NCBI GenBank assembly: GCA_903930455.1
Contig: CAIYYT010000215.1
Coordinates: 1-58,942 of the forward strand
Direction: 5' to 3'
DNA length: 58,942 nucleotides
DNA from: an uncultured bacterium
GTDB taxonomy: Bacteria; Zixibacteria; MSB-5A5; CAIYYT01
The position numbers and the translations under genes were made by a program. The notes below the pieces were generated by a model that had not been told where the DNA came from, made no database searches, and saw only the letters and a list, made by a program, of their open reading frames with translations. How positions within the stretch are numbered: the first letter of the stretch is position 1; every line of letters begins with the position of its first letter. Positions 7,589-13,286 of the stretch are shown one piece after another.

Positions 7589-9346
7589 CTACGACTTCAA
7601 TTGCTTTTGAGCCAGTTCCTGATACAGCGCCGATTTCTCCAGTAACTCCAGATGCGTCCCCTGATCAACAATTTTGCCGTCTTTGAGGGTGATGATGCGG
7701 TCGGCGCGGCGGACCGTTGCCAGCCGATGGGCGATGATTATCGCCGTCTTGTCAGCGAGGATTTTGTCGAGTGCATCCTGTATCAGTTGCTCGGAGATGG
7801 AATCGAGTGCGCTCGTCGCCTCGTCGAGAATCAAGATCGGCGGGTCTTTGAGGATAGCTCGCGCCAGACAGATTCGCTGCCTTTCGCCACCAGACATCGT
7901 TACTCCGCGCTCGCCAACCCTGCTGTTGTATCCGTCCGGCAGGCCCTCAATGAAGTCATGGATGTTGGCGATTCTGGCAGCGCGAATTATCTGCTCTTTG
8001 TCGGCATCCGGATTGGAATAAGCGATGTTCTCGGCGATGGAGGCATTAAACAACAGTGGATCCTGATCAACCAATGCGATATTGTCACGTAATGACGTCA
8101 GCGACAGTTTGCGGAGATCAACACCATCAATGGTGATTGCGCCCCGTTCTGGATCGAAGAAACGCATAACGAGACTGATCAACGTCGTCTTACCGGAGCC
8201 GGATGGCCCCACAATCGCCAGGGTTTCTTTGGCGTGAATCTGCAGATTGAAGTTGTCAAGCCGGAAAGCGTTATCATCATAGCCGAAGGCGACATCGCGT
8301 AGTTCGATCGTGCCATGCGCTCTCGATATAACCGTCGGTTCAGGATCTTCTCTTACTTCCGGTGGAATATCGAGATACTCGAAAACCCGGTTGACGGACG
8401 CCATTGCCACTGAAATCTCGATTCTGGCAAACGCCAATCCTTGCACTGGTGAATAGAGGTAGGCGAGCAGAACATAGAATGCAATCAACGCTCCCAGCTT
8501 CATCGCGCCGGACGCAACCAGATATGCTCCCGCCGACAGCACCACGATTGGGCCGATCATACTAATGAAGGTCACGACGTTGACCGACAGCGACCGGACG
8601 ACGCTGAATCTGACGAGCAATCCAGTAAATCCGCTCAGAATGCCATCTATTCTTCGCCGCTCCAGTCTTTCCCTGCCGAACGCCTTGATAATTTTGATCC
8701 CGACCAATGCCTCTTGCGTCTTGGCGGATAGATCGGCTGTCGTCTCCTGAATCTTGCGAGAAACAATCTGCATACGTTTGCCAAATTTATTGGTAACCCA
8801 AATCGTCAGAGGCACAGGAACGATGGCAATCAGTGTCAGTTGCCAATTTACGTTAAGCAAGTAGATGAGTATCGCGAGCAGCATAAGGACGTTGGTAAGG
8901 AGCATTAGCAGAGTCGAAGTCAACAAGTCCTGAATGCGGGAGACATCGCTCAGCATGCGCGACATGATCTCGCCAACTTGTCGTCGTTGATAGAATTTGA
9001 GGGACAGGTTCTCGAGATGCCAGAACAGCCCCGACCTGATGTCGGCGATGATTCTGGCGCCGATGTAGCCCACCAAGTAGTCGCGTATCCATGACAGGCC
9101 AATTTGGGCCAAGTAAATGCCTATCAGCACAGATCCAAATGTGACGACGGGTCCGAGATTGATACCGTTGGCGGAGACCTTGGCGAGCTTAGGAATTAGC
9201 CCATCAATCAGATACTGAAGTGCAATCGGCAACGCCAACGCCAGTCCTGCCAGACAAGCCATCACCAAGAAGGTTAGTGACTCAAGCCCCCAGTAGGGCT
9301 GCAACAGTTTCCAGAGCCGTTTAGCTTTGTCAGTTTCTAAGATCAT
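7589..9346 (-). CDS. ABC exporter with fused membrane and ATPase domains (MsbA/LmrA type)
   Basis: A 585-residue half-transporter. Six membrane helices fill residues 1-320, followed by an ATPase domain with Walker A GPSGSGKTT, Q-loop VDQDPLLF, signature TMSGGERQRICLARA, Walker B ILILDEATSALD and H-loop IIAHRLATV. The ATG at 9346 has AAAGGGA upstream. It lacks the N-terminal C39 peptidase domain that some RiPP exporters use to cut leaders. It lies 215 bases downstream of two radical SAM genes on the same strand, so I infer that it exports the modified peptide encoded at 12289-12970. A lipid or general exporter role cannot be excluded. Confidence 0.93.
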   Translation of the reverse strand: MILETDKAKRLWKLLQPYWGLESLTFLVMACLAGLALALPIALQYLIDGLIPKLAKVSANGINLGPVVTFGSVLIGIYLAQIGLSWIRDYLVGYIGARIIADIRSGLFWHLENLSLKFYQRRQVGEIMSRMLSDVSRIQDLLTSTLLMLLTNVLMLLAILIYLLNVNWQLTLIAIVPVPLTIWVTNKFGKRMQIVSRKIQETTADLSAKTQEALVGIKIIKAFGRERLERRRIDGILSGFTGLLVRFSVVRSLSVNVVTFISMIGPIVVLSAGAYLVASGAMKLGALIAFYVLLAYLYSPVQGLAFARIEISVAMASVNRVFEYLDIPPEVREDPEPTVISRAHGTIELRDVAFGYDDNAFRLDNFNLQIHAKETLAIVGPSGSGKTTLISLVMRFFDPERGAITIDGVDLRKLSLTSLRDNIALVDQDPLLFNASIAENIAYSNPDADKEQIIRAARIANIHDFIEGLPDGYNSRVGERGVTMSGGERQRICLARAILKDPPILILDEATSALDSISEQLIQDALDKILADKTAIIIAHRLATVRRADRIITLKDGKIVDQGTHLELLEKSALYQELAQKQLKS

Positions 9347-9561
9347 GGTCCCTTTCGGTGTCTCGCTCGGTAAGATACATTCACGGGACCGCTTTCACAA
9401 ATGCAAAGTGGCGTTTGATTTCCACGAGGACATGTTTGATATGGTGGCAAAAAACTGGTGTCGCGTAAATGGATACGACGCATTTCCCGTGACTAGTATC
9501 CGATCGGATTGACCAGCCAAGGTGTGCGCGAGAGAATGAAACTATCCCGACAGCGCAAATG

Positions 9562-10668
9562 CTATTGCGTCGGTGGAGCCTGAAATTGCTTCAGCAATTG
9601 CGTTACTACCTCGGGATCCGGTGGCGCCGGAATTCCCTGTGCTTGCTCGAGTTGATAGATGCAGTACGGGTTGTCCGCCCGACAACCGCTAGCAGAAACA
9701 GATGTTGTCGTGCAGCCGCCACGGCAGAGAGGCAGGTACTTGCATTCATGACAGGCACCGGCAGCCGTTTCTTTCGTAAACTTGCGGTTGTAGGCGAACC
9801 CGTCCGGGTTGTTCCATATCTCTGTCAGAGACTTTTCCCGAATATTCCCTTCGACAAACTCCTCGGGCATTGACAGGCATCCCTTGATGTTGCCGTTTGA
9901 CTCAACGCCCAGGATGCGCATGCCGGCGTAACAGCCGAGATAGGGCGATTCCCCCCACAACTGTGTGCCGAGTTGTCCATAGTAACCGATGTTTTCGCCG
10001 ACGTCGACACGAATTTCGTCGTTTTTCTTTTGAAATTCGAGAATCTTGGTGATCAGTTTCGGGTAGTTATCCAGTGACAGCACCAATTCTCGATTGCCCT
10101 TCATGCGACCGGTTGACGTGCAAAGCTGGATTCGCCACAGGTGACAACCGGCATCGATTAGAGCCTGACGCAAACCATCCAACTCTTCGATATTAATGTT
10201 GGAGACCTGAGAAACGGCACAGTAGCCAAAAGCGTTTCGCTTCGACATCATTCCAATGGCGCCCACTGCCCCAGCGAAGCTTCCCTCCCGCTGGCGAATG
10301 TAATCGTGCGTTTTCTCCATACCATCAATGCTGACGCCAACGGTCACCATCGGGACACTCTCGAAGTCGTCGACAATCTTTTCGGTGATTGCCAGTCCGT
10401 TGGTTACCATCAGCGGTCTCATTCCTCGCGCTCTGATTCTTTTCGCCAGCGTTAACCAATCACTACGCAATAGCGGCTCACCGCCGGAAAGAGTGATATT
10501 GTCGGTACCGAGTTCCGCCAACTCATCAATCAACTTCAATGCTTCGTCCGTTGTCAATTCATCCGGTCTCTTCTTGCCTGCCGAAGTGCCGCAATGAAGA
10601 CAGCGCATACTGCAGGCAAAGGTAGTTTCCCAGACCACCGCCCACGGGAAGAATTTGAACTCGGTCAT
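9562..10668 (-). CDS. Radical SAM/SPASM peptide-modifying enzyme (second maturase)
   Basis: A 368-residue enzyme. The CX3CX2C motif (C19, C23, C26 in TFACSMRCLHC) holds the S-adenosylmethionine-binding 4Fe-4S cluster, and LSGGEPLLR lies near residue 60. The C-terminal SPASM domain has the Cys pattern of auxiliary cluster sites: GNIKGCLSM, then CHECKYLPLCRGGC, then two further Cys. It resembles PqqE/SkfB-type maturases of ribosomal peptides. Its ATG overlaps the stop of the upstream radical SAM gene as ATGA, so the two are translationally coupled. I infer that it works on the two small peptides encoded upstream. Confidence 0.92.
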   Translation of the reverse strand: MTEFKFFPWAVVWETTFACSMRCLHCGTSAGKKRPDELTTDEALKLIDELAELGTDNITLSGGEPLLRSDWLTLAKRIRARGMRPLMVTNGLAITEKIVDDFESVPMVTVGVSIDGMEKTHDYIRQREGSFAGAVGAIGMMSKRNAFGYCAVSQVSNINIEELDGLRQALIDAGCHLWRIQLCTSTGRMKGNRELVLSLDNYPKLITKILEFQKKNDEIRVDVGENIGYYGQLGTQLWGESPYLGCYAGMRILGVESNGNIKGCLSMPEEFVEGNIREKSLTEIWNNPDGFAYNRKFTKETAAGACHECKYLPLCRGGCTTTSVSASGCRADNPYCIYQLEQAQGIPAPPDPEVVTQLLKQFQAPPTQ

Positions 10669-12020
10669 ACTTGCTCCTTAGGTGTCGCTTGAACCTGTTG
10701 CTGCCGTGATCTGGCAATGATCTCCAGCATCGGCGTAAGATTATGTTTCCAACTCTGGCACATCTGCTCGCCAACAAGACCTTGATCAGTGCGCTGAGCC
10801 GGGCAACCGCCCATACATATTGGCAAGATGCTGCAATCCCTGCACATTTCGTCTTCAAAGGGACTGAAGCTGAACAATCGTGTGAAATTCGGGTGCTGAT
10901 AGTTGATCTTGTCACGGACATTTCCCATGGACTTATCGGTATCGCCGACATGATTCCAACAGCGATAGAGAAAACCTTCGGAATCGATCAAAAACGCATT
11001 AACTCGATGCACCATGCAGAAAGTCGCACTCGGTCGAGGCAGTTTCTCGATGCGGAAGCCCTGGTCAAGAAGCAGCCGACAATAGTCAATCTCGACATCC
11101 GAAAAACCGGCATTGTCATAGCAGGTCTCGGCAATGGCGGCACAAGAGATTGACGCCGGCTCCAATTGCGCGAAATACACCGCAACCTTGCCTTGCAGGT
11201 CTGCTTGTTTCAACTCCGCTAGCAATTCGATAATCTCGGCGGCCTCCAAGTTTTTGTCGACATTGACTCTGACCGAGACCATCAGCTTGGTAGCCGCGTA
11301 CTTGAGATTCTCCAAGATTGTCTCGTAGCTCTCCCTGCCATTCTTGAGTGGTCGCTTCTGATTATGCAACCGCGCGGGACCGTCCAGTGTTACTTGACAT
11401 ACCGACACATGGTAGCCAACCAGACGATCGACTACTTCCTTGGTAAGGAGGTACCCATTGGTCACTATTGACGAAGTGTAAGTGAATTGCTTTTCCTCAC
11501 CAAGCCGGATCAGGGATTCGGAAAGCTCACTAATCACGTCCATGGCCAGCAATGGTTCGCCGCCGTACCAGTTGACGTCAACTTGATCCAAGCTCCTGGC
11601 CTGCTTGTCAACAAAACTGACAATGGATTTGATCACCTCGGGGGACATCTTGCCGCGCTTATTGCTCTCGTAACAATATGGGCACGCCATGTTGCAGGCC
11701 ATCGTCGGCGCCAACACCAGACCCAGTTTCGTCATATCATACCTCACCATGCCGTGCTGGAACTTAAGCGCTTCCAATTCGTCAGTATTCTCACGATACA
11801 TGAAGAGTCCGTACTCAAGCTGCTTGAGCAATTCCAGTTCAGGAGGAGTTAGACTAGTGACCGCTTCGCGGCCGTCGTTCGATAGTTTGTCGACAAGTTG
11901 CTGGTAGGTTTGATAGTTGGCTTCGGTCATCAGCGCTACAGCACCAGTGCGCGAATTGAATGCTATATAGTATCCATCATGCCAAGGTTGGAAATGACTA
12001 TATCGAGAGACTCTGCTCAT
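10665..12020 (-). CDS. Radical SAM/SPASM peptide maturase (first maturase)
   Basis: With the ATG at 12020 this is a 451-residue protein. Residues 1-95 (RYSHFQPWHDGYYIAFNSRT and on) look like the N-terminal extension typical of peptide-modifying radical SAM enzymes. The cluster motif is CNMACPYCY (C109, C113, C116), followed by NWYGGEPLLA. The SPASM region has FLYRCW, then CRDCSILPICMGGCPA, then a final C. The frame is open 52 codons upstream to 12176, but a likely promoter at 12183-12211 would start transcription near there, so I favour 12020. It lies downstream of two peptide genes, each closed by its own terminator, and upstream of a second SPASM enzyme and an exporter. Confidence 0.92.
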   Translation of the reverse strand: MSRVSRYSHFQPWHDGYYIAFNSRTGAVALMTEANYQTYQQLVDKLSNDGREAVTSLTPPELELLKQLEYGLFMYRENTDELEALKFQHGMVRYDMTKLGLVLAPTMACNMACPYCYESNKRGKMSPEVIKSIVSFVDKQARSLDQVDVNWYGGEPLLAMDVISELSESLIRLGEEKQFTYTSSIVTNGYLLTKEVVDRLVGYHVSVCQVTLDGPARLHNQKRPLKNGRESYETILENLKYAATKLMVSVRVNVDKNLEAAEIIELLAELKQADLQGKVAVYFAQLEPASISCAAIAETCYDNAGFSDVEIDYCRLLLDQGFRIEKLPRPSATFCMVHRVNAFLIDSEGFLYRCWNHVGDTDKSMGNVRDKINYQHPNFTRLFSFSPFEDEMCRDCSILPICMGGCPAQRTDQGLVGEQMCQSWKHNLTPMLEIIARSRQQQVQATPKEQV

Positions 12021-12182
12021 GCCGTCTGATACTCTCTTTTCACCTGTGGGGCGTCTCCTGCATCCCGGCCTCTGGCGATCATCTCTCATACCCGGTGGCA
12101 CCGATGGCCAAACCGGATAGTTGCATAGAGGGCAGCAGGAAATACCCGAGTAATCGAGGCCGATTTCCGGCGTCAATACTAA

Positions 12183-12211
12183 TCAATACATGATTTGCGG
12201 GGATTTGTCAA
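12183..12211 (-). promoter_or_regulatory. Probable promoter for the two radical SAM genes
   Basis: On the minus strand TTGACA (12206-12211) is followed after 17 bases by TATTGA (12183-12188). The -35 box is perfect and the -10 is weak. It lies between the terminator of the last peptide gene and the first maturase, so the enzymes may be transcribed separately from the peptides. Confidence 0.5.
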
Positions 12212-12242
12212 GGCAGTTTTGGTCTGGTTCGCGGTCGACAAC

Positions 12243-12280
12243 GAATATGAAAAAGAAAAGGGAGGACCAAAGTCCTCCCT
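12243..12280 (-). terminator. Rho-independent terminator after peptide gene A
   Basis: On the minus strand a perfect 9-bp stem (AGGGAGGAC/GTCCTCCCT, loop TTTG) begins eight bases after the stop codon of the peptide gene. It is followed by TTTTCTTTTTC. It should limit read-through into the maturase genes, giving more peptide than enzyme. Confidence 0.85.
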
Positions 12281-12288
12281 ACCGCTTA

Positions 12289-12396
12289 CTACACGGCGAC
12301 CGGAGGAACGCCGTACAACGGGACCATTCTAAAGCAGAACTTCAGGATGCAACCGTTGATTGTGCCGGCTTCCTGCGGATCAACTAAATAGATCAT
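12289..12396 (-). CDS. RiPP-type precursor peptide A (35 aa)
   Basis: A 35-codon gene, too short for usual ORF cut-offs. AGGAGG lies just before the ATG at 12396. The peptide begins MIYLVDPQEAGTI, continues NGCILKFCFRMVPLYGVP and ends PVAV. The first 31 residues are identical to those of peptide B encoded at 12863-12970, and only residues 32-34 differ. Two Cys (C16 and C21) lie in a hydrophobic-aromatic core. The gene is upstream of two radical SAM/SPASM maturases and an exporter, and is closed by its own terminator. I infer a ribosomal peptide precursor modified at or near the Cys residues. I do not recognise a named family, and the leader/core boundary is unknown. Confidence 0.85.
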   Translation of the reverse strand: MIYLVDPQEAGTINGCILKFCFRMVPLYGVPPVAV

Positions 12397-12421
12397 TTAG
12401 AGACCTCCTGTGATGGGTTTT

Positions 12422-12475
12422 GGGTCATGCTGATGGGCTTGTGACCCATCCCGTATCAAGGAACTTTTTGATACG
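12422..12475 (-). promoter_or_regulatory. Conserved leader hairpins upstream of peptide gene A
   Basis: Two inverted repeats lie 26-80 bases before the peptide start and are kept in both copies. One is CGTATCAA/TTGATACG around an 8-base loop (12452-12475). The other is GGGTCA/TGACCC around 14 bases (12422-12447). They may be mRNA leader structures or operators. Confidence 0.5.
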
Positions 12476-12715
12476 ACAATATCATTACTTGGGATTATTT
12501 GTACTGTCTTGATGAAGAATGACACACCGTTTCGACACATGCAACACCTACGCTGCAGGTCTCTCGCCGGAGACCACTTGTGATTGACTGAAATGAACCA
12601 TATAATGTGTTTGCGATAATGACCGCCGAGTCAGAACAAACTACTAGTATCAGTTGGAAAGGTAGGTTTTTTTGTGGCAATGTCAAGGAGTACTTGCTTG
12701 CCATCAAAGGCAGTG

Positions 12716-12806
12716 TTATCTAAGACCGACAACGCCTTCCGCGTTAGCACCTTGGGGTAAATGCATTTCGCAGCACAATTGCTTCGGCGAGTCGCTAACG
12801 ATTAGG
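12716..12806 (-). pseudogene. Relic of the hybrid kinase C-terminus
   Basis: This stretch aligns with the last 30 codons of the kinase gene ending at 13287. Relative to TRQQLAEAVKQQMLSPQSAN it reads R-stop-R-L-A-E-A, then needs a one-base shift (CGAA against CAA) to continue with A-N-A-E-G-V-V-G-L. A stop codon and a frameshift in 30 codons show that it is a non-functional passenger of the tandem duplication. Confidence 0.8.
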
Positions 12807-12819
12807 GATCGGCGATGAC

Positions 12820-12854
12820 TCTGAAAATAAAGAGGGAGGACCGAAGTCCTCCCT
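12820..12854 (-). terminator. Rho-independent terminator after peptide gene B (UUCG tetraloop)
   Basis: On the minus strand AGGGAGGAC-TTCG-GTCCTCCCT forms a perfect 9-bp stem with a stable UUCG loop, starting nine bases after the peptide stop and followed by CTTTATTTTC. It is the counterpart of the terminator after peptide gene A. Confidence 0.85.
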
Positions 12855-12862
12855 ACCGGTTT

Positions 12863-12970
12863 TTACACGGTACCCGTCGGGACGCCGTACAATGGGACCA
12901 TTCTGAAGCAGAACTTCAGTATGCAGCCGTTGATTGTGCCGGCTTCCTGCGGATCAACCAAATAGATCAT
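12863..12970 (-). CDS. RiPP-type precursor peptide B (35 aa)
   Basis: A paralogue of the peptide encoded at 12289-12396. AGGAGG lies just before the ATG at 12970. The peptide is 35 residues and identical to peptide A through residue 31 (ending VPLYGVP), then TGTV instead of PVAV. Many codon differences between the copies are synonymous (for example ATC to ATA and GGT to GGC), which points to protein-level selection. C16 and C21 are conserved. It is first in order behind the hybrid kinase and has its own UUCG terminator. I infer the same maturation route as for peptide A: two radical SAM/SPASM enzymes, then export. Confidence 0.85.
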   Translation of the reverse strand: MIYLVDPQEAGTINGCILKFCFRMVPLYGVPTGTV

Positions 12971-12995
12971 TTAGATACCTCCTGTGATGGGTTTT

Positions 12996-13048
12996 GGGTC
13001 ATGCTGATGGGCTTGCGACCCATCCGTATCAAGGGACTTTTTGATACG
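12996..13048 (-). promoter_or_regulatory. Conserved leader hairpins upstream of peptide gene B
   Basis: The same two inverted repeats as in the other copy: CGTATCAA/TTGATACG (13025-13048) and GGGTC/GACCC (12996-13021). Both stems survive even though loop and flanking bases differ between the copies. Confidence 0.5.
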
Positions 13049-13286
13049 ACAATATCATTGCTTGGAGTTATGCGTGCTATTTTGATGAAGAACGACATAC
13101 TATTCTGGCACATACAGCACCTACGCCACAGGTCTCTCGTCTGAGACGACTAATGACCGACTGGAATGAATCGCATGATGTGTTTGCGACAACTACCGCC
13201 GAGTCAGAACAGACCACTATCAGTTGCCAAAGTAGGGGTTTTTTGTGGCTATGTCAAGGAATATTTGATTGCCGTCAAGAGCAGCG

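Noticed and set aside
9562-12020. Assignment to a named RiPP class such as sactipeptide, ranthipeptide or the GeoRSP type
   Set aside because: The SPASM architecture and two Cys fit several classes, and the precursor does not match one that I can recall with confidence.
12480-13200. Sigma-54 or strong sigma-70 promoters before the peptide genes
   Set aside because: I looked for TGGCAC-N5-TTGC and TTGACA-N17-TATAAT in both leaders. No match is convincing and conserved in both copies.
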